Shown here in pieces: positions 11,820 to 20,649 of a stretch of 64,000 nucleotides of DNA (position 1 is its first letter; each line of letters starts with the position of its first letter). The notes beneath the pieces are model-generated. The model searched no databases, was not told the origin of the DNA, and was given only the letters and a program-made list of their open reading frames with translations. This DNA comes from Kalaharituber pfeilii (Eukaryota; Ascomycota; Pezizomycetes; Pezizales; Pezizaceae): positions 62,001-126,000 of the forward strand of contig WHUZ01000079.1 of the NCBI GenBank assembly GCA_015179045.1, read 5' to 3'. Made by a program: the position numbers and the translations under genes.

Positions 11820-12447
11820 GTTGTCCCGGCGGCACCCACGGTTGACACTCCAGCCGCCTCCACAACACAAACCCCACCCCCGACCACTACCCCCGAACCC
11901 GAGACAAGACCAAGACCGCCCAAGGAAGACAAGAAACCCATAAAGGATAAAGGAAAATCCCCCGCCACCGCTCCACCGAGACCCGACGCCACCACCACCT
12001 CGAAATACGGCGTCGTAGTACATGGAATCGCCCTGAGGAAGGACTTGGCGAGAGTGAGACGATGGTTGGAGACAGGGAACGCGGGTCTGGGAAAGACTAT
12101 GGGTATCAGGTGGTTAGAAAGAAGTCCGTGTTGTTGGAAGAGGGAAAGAAGACGAGTTCAGTGGTGGTATACTTAGAAGACAACACTGACATCGACAGGG
12201 TAAGGCTCGGAGGAAAAAAAAGGTTTTCTCCGGAGGGAAATGGTTGAGGATTAGCCCTTATGAACAGGACAGGGGACGGAAGTGACGCACCTCTACAGGG
12301 GATCACCACCCGCACCATGCACTAGTACCGCGGGAAACACATGTAGCTAGCCTTTTGTTTCTTTTCTTTCCTTAATATACAAACCTCGCCATAACCCGTC
12401 GGGCGGCACGCGAGTAATGATATAAAAAAAAAAAATAAAAAAAAAAA
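11820..12447 (+). mobile_element. ORF1-only LINE derivative
   Basis: Codes, with frameshifts, for the C-terminal half of a LINE ORF1: a Pro/Thr-rich linker, then VVVHGIALRKDLARVRRWLE, SSVVVYLEDN and a final YEQDRG. Instead of ORF2 it runs straight into a short 3' untranslated region and the family A hairpin (about 12386) plus poly(A). ORF1 proteins of fungal LINEs are RNA-binding chaperones; the HGI...SSVVVYL pattern resembles their RRM-like domain (inference). The element at 25150-26654 has the same layout. The 5' boundary and target duplication were not resolved. Confidence 0.7.
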
Positions 12448-12840
12448 GACTGAATGTGTATATCAAGTCGTGGGCGAGGAGGGTGGTAGATCATTTTTGT
12501 GTATATAGTAATTTCTTATGGCACTAATATCAATATCAATTGCAATCTTGGCATGTAACACTTCGAAGGCCTTACATGTAAAGGCACAACATGTTTCAAA
12601 TTTCAAAATTTCTCAACAATGCCTTCAAATTTTTCAAATGCGAAACAGAAGGGTTCATCAGTAAAAAAGAGGCCGCGTCACAACGCACAGTTTATGCCCT
12701 GAGCGCTTCTTCCACCCCATGCATTTCTGACCTCATCAGCTCGTGACGTCTGCACCCTGGCCTTCTGACTTCTGGCTTGGTGCGCCCATGGCATCACGAA
12801 AGGTAGTTTACGCCCTCAGCGCACATAACGCAAGTAATCC
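12448..12840. other. Intergenic, no gene seen
   Basis: Unique sequence between an ORF1-only element and the 56-bp array. No supported frame, no inverted repeat noticed. Confidence 0.4.
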
Positions 12841-13300
12841 TGCCGCCGGCGCCGCGATGTGCTCAACGTGCTCAAAATGTCCTCCATTGCGCCCACAACG
12901 CAAGTAATCCTGCCGCCGGCGTCGCAACGTGCTCAACGTGCTCAACATGAGCAATGTGCCCAATATGTTCTACATTTCATGTGCGTTTTTCTTTTTTTTT
13001 TATATCATTACTCGCATGCCGCCTTATGGGCTATGGCGAGGTTTTCATGTGTGCGCTCAAGATGCTCAATGTGCCCAATATGTTCTACATTTCATATGCG
13101 CACTCAACATACTCGACATGCTCAATGTGCCCAATATGTCCTACATCTCATATGAGCGCTGAACGTTCTCAGCATGCTCAATATGCTCAATATGCTAGCA
13201 TGCACTCAATATGTTCAATATCTCATACGCACACTGAGGCTGTTAGACGTACTGGATATGTACTGGTACAATATGCTCAGCGTGCACCCAATATGCCCAA
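12841..13300. repeat. Degenerate 56-bp tandem array
   Basis: Units of about 56 bp with ATGCTCAATGTGCCCAATAT, GTTCTACATTTCATATGCGC; the upstream part carries two copies of a related unit with CAAGTAATCCTGCCGCCGGC. Interrupted by the family A insertion at 12986. Confidence 0.75.
12986..13042 (-). mobile_element. Tail-only retroposon, family A
   Basis: Poly(T) then the reverse-complemented family A hairpin, with no other sequence. Near-duplicate flanks TTTCATGTGCG (12975-12985) and TTTCATGTGTGCG (13043-13055). Confidence 0.75.
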
Positions 13301-13644
13301 TGGCGTGAAGATGGTCAATTAACTCAATTGGGCAATATCACAGCATGCCTGAACTGCCCTTGTTAGTACATGACGGAAATTGAGATCAAGTTTATAGTGT
13401 GGCAAAAGGGGCTACGCAGTGGCTCGCTTACAACCCTTGTTGGGTTGCTTGGGCTCTCCGTTGGGTTGCTGAATTGGGTGCTGATGAGGTCGCTCAGGCC
13501 TCTTGTGCTGCGCGCTGTGATCCCACCGGCCGGCTGGGATAGCCCACAATGGCAACGAGAAAACCGAAAGAGAGATCATGCAAAGAAACCTGCGAATCGG
13601 ACTGCAGTTGCGGTACAGGATAACTGCTGTAGAGTACAGTAGTA

Positions 13645-14261
13645 CAGTACCTAGACCAAATTGTACGCCACCCCCTCACTATGCAATAATAGGAAAAGCG
13701 CATATGCACTGCATTGACCTCTGTATATGCAACAGAAAGAGATCGTCTTTCCATTATCAAGAGTATTCATATGATACTAGGCAAACATACTGTACGGTAA
13801 CAGATCTGGTGAATACAGAGAGTTTACCGTCCACCAGGTCAAAAAGACACTTGACTAGCGATACTCGCTAGTCCTCAGCATAGCTCATAAGCACTTATTT
13901 ATGCTGCGACTGTGACGCCGTACCTGCTGTCGCATATCGCTTGCATATGTGATCCACCGACCGCTCGCCCTACGGTTGCGGTGAACCCGTCCCCGCTCTA
14001 TGATAGGGGCAACTTCGCCGGGTTGCTATATGAGTCTGCCCCACCCCTGGCCATCGTGGATTATTCCATGTTGCAGCTTAAATATTTACCTAGAAGTTTG
14101 TATATGTATTGGAGTTAAGTTTCTTGATCATAGAAGTATTTGGTTATGAGGCTTGATCTACTAGTACTTTCCTATTGCATCATGGAGGTCAATGCAGTGC
14201 ATATGCGCTTTTCCTATTATTGCATAGTGAGGGGGTGGCGTACAATTTTGTCTAGGTACTG
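13645..14261. mobile_element. 617-bp MITE, TA target, empty site known
   Basis: Terminal inverted repeats of about 77 bp starting CAGTACCTAGAC with only a few mismatches, flanked by TA (13643-13644 and 14262-14263). The paralogous site at 33331-33340 reads AGTAGTAACT with a single TA and no element, a direct empty site. CAGT ends plus TA fit the Tc1/mariner-pogo group. No transposase is encoded. Confidence 0.9.
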
Positions 14262-14293
14262 TAACTTAAGCCACCTGCATGAATCACAAGGAT

Positions 14294-14297
<4 letters not shown>

Positions 14298-14346
<49 letters not shown>

Positions 14347-14390
14347 TTTTTTTTCTCCTGTGACCCCGCTTGCAGCTGTTGGCCATAGCG
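14298..14390 (-). mobile_element. Tail-only retroposon, family B (shared by both D copies)
   Basis: Long poly(T) then the reverse family B terminus. Present at 34457-34545 in copy 2, so it predates the duplication. Flanks GATAGAG and GTAGAG suggest a decayed target duplication. Confidence 0.7.
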
Positions 14391-14696
14391 GTAGAGTACT
14401 CAGCTGTACTTGAGTACAAGTGAGTACTCGTTACCAGCATTTAGTGATGCAGGTGAGGGCGGTCCAATATTTTCTGAACCAGCGAGTTCGTTAGCCTCAC
14501 ACGCAGCATTGCTTCTGTTTTTTGGTTGGGGGCGCACATAACCGCGCATACGGGCTGCCAGCCCGTGGGTAGCATGGTGGCGAGTAACAGGTTTTGATGT
14601 CTCAGTACTTTTAAGGTTCAATGTTGGGCATAAAAATATAGAAACTCCTTGGATACGGTACCTCACCACTCCAGGAGCATTATGTTGAGGTCAATT

Positions 14697-14932
14697 TTTT
14701 TTTTTTTTTTTTTTTTTAACATCACGTAACCCCACTTGCAGCGCCAAGCCATGGCAGGGTCCCTGGGCAAGCCGGAGACGGGCTTAACAAAGAAACCTCT
14801 ATATACTAGTACACACACATCCCCGTTCCACCGCCCCTCTCCCCTTCTAGAAACCTGATTCCAGAAACTTCCGGACAATTCTTCCGGTTTTTGCATCAGG
14901 GAGGCTCCCCTATATCTCTCCCCTCACCCCCC
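14697..14932 (-). mobile_element. Family B retroposon, 236 bp, copy-1 specific
   Basis: Poly(T), family B terminus (variant with TTGGC loop), then about 170 bp of body including GGGAGGCTCCCCTATAT. Flanked by a perfect 16-bp duplication TATGTTGAGGTCAATT at 14681-14696 and 14933-14948. The paralogous site near 35390 is empty. A longer relative sits about 50 bp downstream in copy 2 (35441-35785). Confidence 0.9.
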
Positions 14933-15162
14933 TATGTTGAGGTCAATTGATGTCACTGTGAACGAAGAAATCTTGAGAAAATTGGAATTTCATCCCAATC
15001 GTGTACCGGTTTATGCGGCACGTCTCTCGGCACTAGAATTGACAATTCAGCGACACGTCAAGATTGTACGGCCAAGCGTTGGTGAAGTGGTGAGGGATTT
15101 CCGCACGCAATTTTTCCATAGTCATTGCTTCCACCGCATAAGTAGTTACAAGACCAGCAGAC

Positions 15163-16963
15163 ATGACCGATAGCATCCCGGCGAATCTGAATTGGGTGGA
15201 TGATGTCTGTGGCGGAAACTTACGAATGGGTGAGCTATACATCAAAATCTTATTGCTCAATAGGGATCGAACCGGAAAGAATTCTGTGAAATTTACTGAC
15301 GTTTTCTGAGTGATGCTTACAGTCGCGCAATCCGGAAATATATTATATGCAATTGGTGGATACGTCAATTTGCGTGACGGTAGAGAAATTGCAAATTCAC
15401 ACCTCCAAATACTCGACCTTTCCCAGAGTATCGACCTGGAGAGTGATTACGTTTCCTTATTTACGGTCCACCGCTTGCCTGACACAATTCCACGTATCTG
15501 CTGGGGATCTTTTTTTGCGCACAAGAAAAAACTACACCTCTTTGGAGGAGTACAAACTGGTCAACCGATATACGAGCGAAATGGGACTTTGTCATACTCC
15601 CCGCGTGTTGAATTGGAAGGTGGACTCTGGACTTATGATATTGAGACCAACAAATGGGACGCTAGGTCTGACTCAGGACTGGGAATAAACACTGCAGGTC
15701 AATCCGCGCGGGCCTATGATCTGGAAGGGGAGGTAGGATGGTTATATGGTGGAGGTGTGTGGACTGAAAGATATAGAGTAGGTACTGAGCAGCAAGGCGA
15801 GAAGACGAGTGTTAGGGAACTGGAAGAGATGATGAGAGTGCCAGAGGTTAGTGGTGCAAAAGATGTGAAGGTTGGAAGGGTACAGGCGCAGAATTCATCT
15901 ACTGTGGGGGGATCACTTCAAGGGAATATGGTATTTATTCCGGACGTTGGGACTGAATGGAAGGGTATATTGGTGTTACTTGGGGGGAGGAAGGAGGGTG
16001 AATCTGTAAATGTCCATATGAGAGCGATGTTGGTATGTGCGTTCCAGACCTCACTCTATCATCTTATTCTCAGCAGTTTCGACGTTCTACACCGACGCAC
16101 TTCTGACACATGCTACGGAATTTGCATATAGAGATCCTTTGAAAGCGTTTTCGTCTATGACATTGGGACCCAAACATGGTTCACCCAGCCTACAACCGCC
16201 GAGGGTAATTCATTCCCTGTCCCTAGGACAGAAGCATGCACCGTTGTGGCATCCGCATCGGACGGATCCAGTCACAACCTCTATCTGTATGGTGGACATG
16301 ACAGGGACGGCAGGATCGTCGGAGATATTTATATTCTCTCCCTGCCATCTTTTCACTGGGTCAAAGGCGACAAAGGAGTTGAGAATCCAAAAGTGGGTCA
16401 TACATGTGCGAAGGTGCATGACAAGTATATGGTCGTACATCGTGGAATCAATGATAACACCGCAAGCTTGTGCGATCGGTATGGGGGGATAGAGCTATTT
16501 GATTTAAGCACCCTAGAGTGGACGGCGAAGCTCAATGTGCAATCAGAGTCGGAAAAAGGGCGGTACGAGGTTCCAGAGGAGTTGTATAAAGTGATTGGTG
16601 GAAAGTAAGTTGGCCCCTTGCTTCTGCGTCAGCTACACCATTCTGCAGTTGCTATCTTACGGCTTATGTGTATGTGCGCTTATATATCTATGGTCTACAA
16701 GTGGTCAAGGGGAAGCCAACTTCACTGTCCCTAAAGCCGGCTTCAAAGACTACCACCTATACCAAATGTTCAATCTCTCCGCGGACTCAATTGCCACCAC
16801 CACCACCTCCTCCAAGGGCTTGGCTGCGGGGGTCATTGCTGGAATTGTCATCGCAAGCGGCGCGTTTCTCGTAATCATTTCGATAGTGTCCTTTAAATTT
16901 TTGCCTTACCTTCTCGATAAAATCAACAACAGGAATCGGCCCCAGCAAACACAACTCCAGTAG
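15163..16963 (+). CDS. Kelch-repeat membrane protein
   Basis: Four exons: 15163-15229, 15323-16032, 16132-16604 and 16702-16963, giving 503 codons plus stop. Introns of about 93-99 bp have GT-AG ends and CTGAC branch motifs. The product has about six kelch-like blades: residues near LYAIGGYVN, LHLFGGVQT, GWLYGGGVW, LVLLGGRKE, LYLYGGHDRD and a final MVVHRGI...IELFDLSTLEW. A low-complexity Thr/Ser linker precedes one membrane helix (AAGVIAGIVIASGAFLVII) and a short basic tail NNRNRPQQTQLQ, so the propeller probably sits on one face of a membrane and the tail on the other. Kelch propellers bind proteins; the ligand is unknown. No signal peptide is visible at this start, which is unusual for a C-terminally anchored propeller, so an upstream exon may be missing. 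The start is chosen because it is conserved in all three paralogues. Confidence 0.85.
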
Positions 16964-17223
16964 CAAGTGCATGAAACGGATAATAATACTTCCCATGGCG
17001 ATAGGCCGTCCAAGGCACAATTGCATGAGCTTCGAGCAACGAGTCGGGTAGGAAGCATAAGTATTACCTAAGGCTGGGCATCTGATTTGATAGTTGGTAG
17101 CTTCACTTGCTTTTTGTTTTACTTTACAACTTCAGATGGTACAGTGCTACTGAGGCTTTCCCCCCCCTCCCCCTCAATATCATTTAATTGGGTGGGATGA
17201 GTTCTCCAATCAATTTACCTCAG

Positions 17224-17287
17224 AATTTTTTTTTTTTTTTTTTTTTTATATCATTAAATCGCATGCCGCCCTATGGGCTACGGCGAT
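17224..17287 (-). mobile_element. Tail-only retroposon, family A (shared)
   Basis: Poly(T) and reverse family A hairpin of the ATCGC/GCGAT type only. Perfect 12-bp duplication AATTTACCTCAG at 17212-17223 and 17288-17299. The identical insertion at 38019-38081 shows it predates the segmental duplication. Confidence 0.9.
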
Positions 17288-17329
17288 AATTTACCTCAGT
17301 ATCTATTGATAATGTAATGATTATGTTTA

Positions 17330-17524
17330 ATGATAAATAACCTGACGGATTCCCGCATTGTGGCTATGTGGAATGAAAACATGCGTAAAGGAGTTCCACG
17401 CCCTATAGACACTGAAACGGGGGGATATACATACTTAAGTCAGGAAATTGTATGTTTGGATGCTACCTTCATAGGTAATCCAGCAGTACCACACTGCAGC
17501 ACTTCTATTCGGGACATTCGGTAA
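17330..17524 (+). CDS. 64-residue hypothetical ORF
   Basis: A 64-codon frame (MINNLTDSRIVAMWNENM start) downstream of the kelch gene, identical in protein to the frame at 38124-38318. The identity is no evidence of selection because the whole flanking region is nearly identical. No domain, signal peptide or membrane helix is seen. It may be a remnant of a larger gene. Confidence 0.25.
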   Translation: MINNLTDSRIVAMWNENMRKGVPRPIDTETGGYTYLSQEIVCLDATFIGNPAVPHCSTSIRDIR

Positions 17525-17714
17525 TGGAGAGTATTTTTTTATTTACCTATTTATTTATTTATTTTAGAGTAGAGAAGAAAAGGAGAGTATTAAAATTCAA
17601 ACTTCAAGTAGTATTTGTAGATGTAATCATTGCGCTTGATGAAGTGGAAGTGGGACGTGCCAAGCGGACAGTAACCACATGTTGGTTACTAGAAGCGACG
17701 TAGGGCTTAGCTCT

Positions 17715-17777
17715 TTTTTTTTTTTTTTTTTTTTTGTATCACATGACCCCGCTTGTAGCTGTTCGCCATGGCAGGGC
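17715..17777 (-). mobile_element. Tail-only retroposon, family B, empty site known
   Basis: Poly(T) plus the reverse family B terminus. Perfect 13-bp duplication AGGGCTTAGCTCT at 17702-17714 and 17778-17790. Copy 2 has the unoccupied site AGGGCTTAGCACT at 38496-38508, so insertion followed the duplication. Confidence 0.93.
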
Positions 17778-17898
17778 AGGGCTTAGCTCTGCGGAGATCC
17801 ATATCCTACCCCATTAGTTAAGTAATACTTGGCCAGCAAAAACTACTTCAACAATGAGACCAAGAAGTGCCTCAAGCTGCTACTGGTATACTCTATAC

Positions 17899-17975
17899 AA
17901 AGCCTGCCTCCGGGCTTTGAGGGTTTAGACCCAGGGGTCCTCCCATGGCGAAGAGCCGCATGCGGGGTCATGTGA

Positions 17976-18006
<31 letters not shown>
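17899..18006 (+). mobile_element. Family B retroposon with AAGCCTGCC 5' block
   Basis: About 78 bp (AAAGCCTGCCTCCGGGCTTT..., ending CATGCGGGGTCATGTGAC) plus poly(A). Perfect 13-bp duplication GTATACTCTATAC at 17886-17898 and 18007-18019. Copy 2 at about 38605 lacks it. Very similar to 51896-51999 in reverse and to the 3' part of 43717-44073. Confidence 0.9.
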
Positions 18007-18009
<3 letters not shown>

Positions 18010-18038
18010 TACTCTATACGCTGGTAGGCTGCCAGACA

Positions 18039-18098
18039 TTTTTTTTTTTTACATTTTATATCAGTACTCGGATGCCGTCCTAAGGGCTATAGCGAGGT
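18039..18098 (-). mobile_element. Tail-only retroposon, family A (shared)
   Basis: Reverse family A hairpin with poly(T); flanks TGCCAGACA and TGCCAGATA. Also present at about 38636-38690, so older than the duplication. Confidence 0.75.
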
Positions 18099-18151
18099 TG
18101 CCAGATATTGCCTAGCTATAAAAGATAACTGCACTAACCTACCAAAATTCA

Positions 18152-18919
18152 ATGGAGAATGCGATCCCAGCAGAGACCCAAATAGAGCTGGGCCCTACCA
18201 TGAGGACACAGTCCACACAGTCCACACCATCTACGCATAATGCAGATACGCAAACAAAGCAGCTCTCATATGCAGAAGCAGCCACCCAAGCCTCTGCATT
18301 ACCTCCAAAAAGGCCAGCGCCTCTTACCCCACCCAGCGTTGTGAAGAAGCGAGGTCCACCTGTCTGTCTAGCTCAAAAGACCACCTCCAGGGCCACTTCT
18401 ACTCCAAAGGGCAAGCCCCTTCTACAATATAAGCCAGAACCATAACCTGCTACTCCAGCAATAGTGGTTCATAGAATAGCTGTGACCAAGAGACTGGGGA
18501 ATGTTCGGAAGTGGTTGGAGGTGGATAATGAATTGGGCATGAAGATCACTGGGTTCGATGGTTGTTGAAGCAAGAGAGGAGGGAGGGAAAGGCAACTAGT
18601 TCTGTTGTTGTTTACCTGGAAGGGGCAGGTAGGACTAGTCAAATACCAGAGATTCTGCGCATCAGTGGAAACGGTTGGGGAGGACCCAATGGAGACTGAC
18701 TGGAGAACTCATTGTGTGAACAATGCTTGGTCCATTTACTGTCTGCTCCTTGTTCACCTGCAGCCACGGTGAAGCCATGTAGGTAAGTAGATAGCTAGGT
18801 AGCATGGGTGATCCGGCCCACAATCCGGTGTCACAGACCTGCCTCCGGGTAATAAAGTGGTCCTGCCATAGGCCGAGAGCCTGTATGTGGGGTACGTGAT
18901 CAAAAAAAAAAAAAAAAAA
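18152..18919 (+). mobile_element. ORF1 remnant ending in family B tail
   Basis: A 97-codon Pro/Thr-rich frame (MENAIPAETQIELGPTMR start) is followed, after stops, by IVVHRIAVTKRLGNVRKWLE, the conserved ORF1 motif seen at 12020 and 26170, and by SVVVYLEG-like remnants. The element ends with a family B hairpin (about 18838-18900) and poly(A), not family A. Copy 2 at 38749-39540 has the same layout with different small indels. It is either an ORF1-only element carrying the family B terminus or an ORF1 remnant with a family B insertion at its end. Confidence 0.65.
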
Positions 18920-19262
18920 AGATAGGACTCGAAGATAGCCCAGAATGCCGCTTCTGCGGCGAAGAACTAGAAACCGTCACCCACGTACTGACGCGATGCA
19001 AGGTCTGGAGAAGGAAATGGCCGGGAGGAGAAGCGGACTTACTAAGGCCTCCCAAAGCCAAGGATAGCGACGCATTGGTTGACCTATTGAATTGGGTGGG
19101 ACGGTTGTGATGGATTAATTCAAGGGGCGGGATTTCTTTCATTCTCATGACGGATTGATTCAAGGGGCGGGACTTCTTTCTTTCTCTCTTTTTCTTCCAA
19201 TTCTTCGACCTCACCATGTAAATAGACCTCGCCATAGCCCATCGGGCGGCACGCCAGTAATG

Positions 19263-19289
<27 letters not shown>
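18920..19289 (+). mobile_element. LINE 3' end: C-terminal knuckle and tail
   Basis: Codes IGLEDSPECRFCGEELETVT and a Cys-His knuckle (C-X2-C-X8-H-X4-C) then KWPGGEADLLRPP to a stop at about 19110. It continues through a 3' untranslated region with an imperfect duplication (GACGGATTGATTCAAGGGGC) to the family A hairpin and poly(A). Present in copy 2 at 39541-39909. Confidence 0.8.
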
Positions 19290-19293
<4 letters not shown>

Positions 19294-19368
19294 GGTGGCG
19301 TTCTGACTTCGCCCTGTCCCCCTGGCCACCTTCTCTTCTACACCTCACACTTAGACCAGATATGTTGC

Positions 19369-19420
19369 CCTGCCATGGCGAATAGCTGCAAGCGGGGTTA
19401 CGTGAAATAAAAAAAAAAAA
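19369..19420 (+). mobile_element. Tail-only retroposon, family B (shared)
   Basis: Family B terminus and poly(A) only, splitting the LINE C knuckle. Duplication GACCAGATATGTT on both sides (about 19355-19368 and 19421-19434). Also in copy 2 at about 39988-40043. Confidence 0.85.
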
Positions 19421-19850
19421 GACCAGATATGTTCCATTGTTTCCTCTTCCAAACCACACCATCCACATTCTGGACTATCTACAATGCTGATTTCAAACCT
19501 ACAGCCCCTCGGGCCTTCCCCCCCAGTAAACCTCCCAGGGTGCGCACCAGGCTGCCCAACCGCTGAAGTGGTTGGTAGCTCAGCTGTAACCGCTTCCCCT
19601 CCTCCGCCCCCCACTTTTGCCAGCATTCCCATGCCTGCCTCTGTTATCACCTCCTCTTGATAGGAAGCACAGATGTCAGCCGTGCTTCCTTGTCTGCCCC
19701 CTCATTGCCTTCTAGCCCCCTGCGGCCCTTAACCCATTTCACTACCACATTCGGCATCCCTCTGGCCACCGGTTTCTCCCAGGCAAATCTCGACATGGTC
19801 TACTTGCCCCTGGTGTGGGCCCTCTGCCATATGTGATAGCCTCCTCATAG

Positions 19851-20111
19851 TGAGCGGCACGAGCCGAGCCAGCTCGAGCCAGCTCGCTAAAATGCTTAGC
19901 CAGTGCAAGGTTTCATAAACTGTAAATACCTAATATAGTAATAAATAGAGACTTAGAGCTCATTCTGACTTACCAACAACTTCGAAATGCTCAATTTAGC
20001 TGATAGTAGTGAGAAAGATGAAAATTTAGCTTAGTTTAGTTTAGTTTGTCAATATTATATATATAATCAATCTAGGCTCGAGCTCATGCCAGGCCAGCTC
20101 GTGCCGCTCAC
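19851..20111. mobile_element. 261-bp MITE, GTGAGCGGCACGAGC ends
   Basis: Inverted ends GTGAGCGGCACGAGC and its complement, flanked by TA at 19849-19850 and 20112-20113. The paralogous site at about 40471-40480 lacks it. A second copy of the family, about 90% identical by eye, lies at 33856-34142 inside another transposon. AT-rich interior, no ORF. Confidence 0.88.
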
Positions 20112-20548
20112 TACGGGCCCTGGGAGTCTGTCACGACCAGAAGCTCTTCCTTTCCTCCTCTTCCATGATCTTGGCTATTGCCATCACTTCTGCATCGTTT
20201 TTTTTTTTTTTTTTTTATAAATCATTAATCGCTTTCCGCCCTAAGGGCTATGGTGATATTTAGTTACATGATTCCCGCATTCGTCCCCTCATGCTCTCAA
20301 TACAAATGGAACTGTGTCACGACTTTCACTCGCTCCGCTCTCCCTCTCTCCCTACATTGGCTCCTCAAGGAGGTTCAGTACCGCCCACAGCGGGTCCCCG
20401 ACCTCCGACTTCTTCGGTCTCTTTAGCTCCTCCTCCCCTCCTGGCCACTTCCTCTTCCATGTCCTACGCCCCCCCATCAGATGTGCGTACGTTTCGTCCC
20501 CTTCGCCGCACCACCGGCAGCTCGCGTCCCCTGTCTCTCCTATCTTGT

Positions 20549-20607
20549 AACATCGCCATAGCCCATAGGGCGGCATGCGATTAATGAAATAAAAAAAAAA
20601 AAAAAAA
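20549..20607 (+). mobile_element. Tail-only retroposon, family A, in LINE B
   Basis: Family A hairpin of the ATCGC/GCGAT type and poly(A), 59 bp in all. Perfect 13-bp duplication TCTCCTATCTTGT at 20536-20548 and 20608-20620, which splits LINE B codons for KIGE. Confidence 0.93.
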
Positions 20608-20649
20608 TCTCCTATCTTGTGTCTCCATGCGTTCAGTCCCTTACCCCTA

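Larger units (their letters stand above)
13568..20196 (+). repeat. Segmental duplication D, copy 1
   Basis: About 6.6 kb sharing order and orientation with 33274-40556. It spans a 5' region, a kelch gene, a 64-codon frame, and three retroelement remnants. The copies differ by several private insertions: a MITE at 13645, family B elements at 14697, 17715 and 17899, and a MITE at 19851 here; a MULE-like element at 33349, a LINE at 34784 and a family B element at 35441 in copy 2. Homology is lost where LINE B inserts at 20197. Confidence 0.9.
19290..20196 (-). mobile_element. LINE C remnant (RNase H and C-terminus), decayed
   Basis: Minus-strand fragment, in order: RNase H pieces (VTVNDAEVMAIAKIMEE, NVVVKWVKGRRGLEGNEGAD), then WRFEISIVDSPECGWCG and ETMEHIWSKCEV, ending at about 19290. 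Stops and frameshifts abound. Interrupted by the family B tail at about 19369 and the MITE at 19851. Shared with copy 2 (39910-40740). Confidence 0.75.

Noticed and set aside
15347..15688. Alternative-frame and antisense frames over the kelch genes (also 16037, 16210, 36279, 37010)
   Set aside because: They overlap the kelch exons, which have domain support, conserved splice sites and three paralogues.
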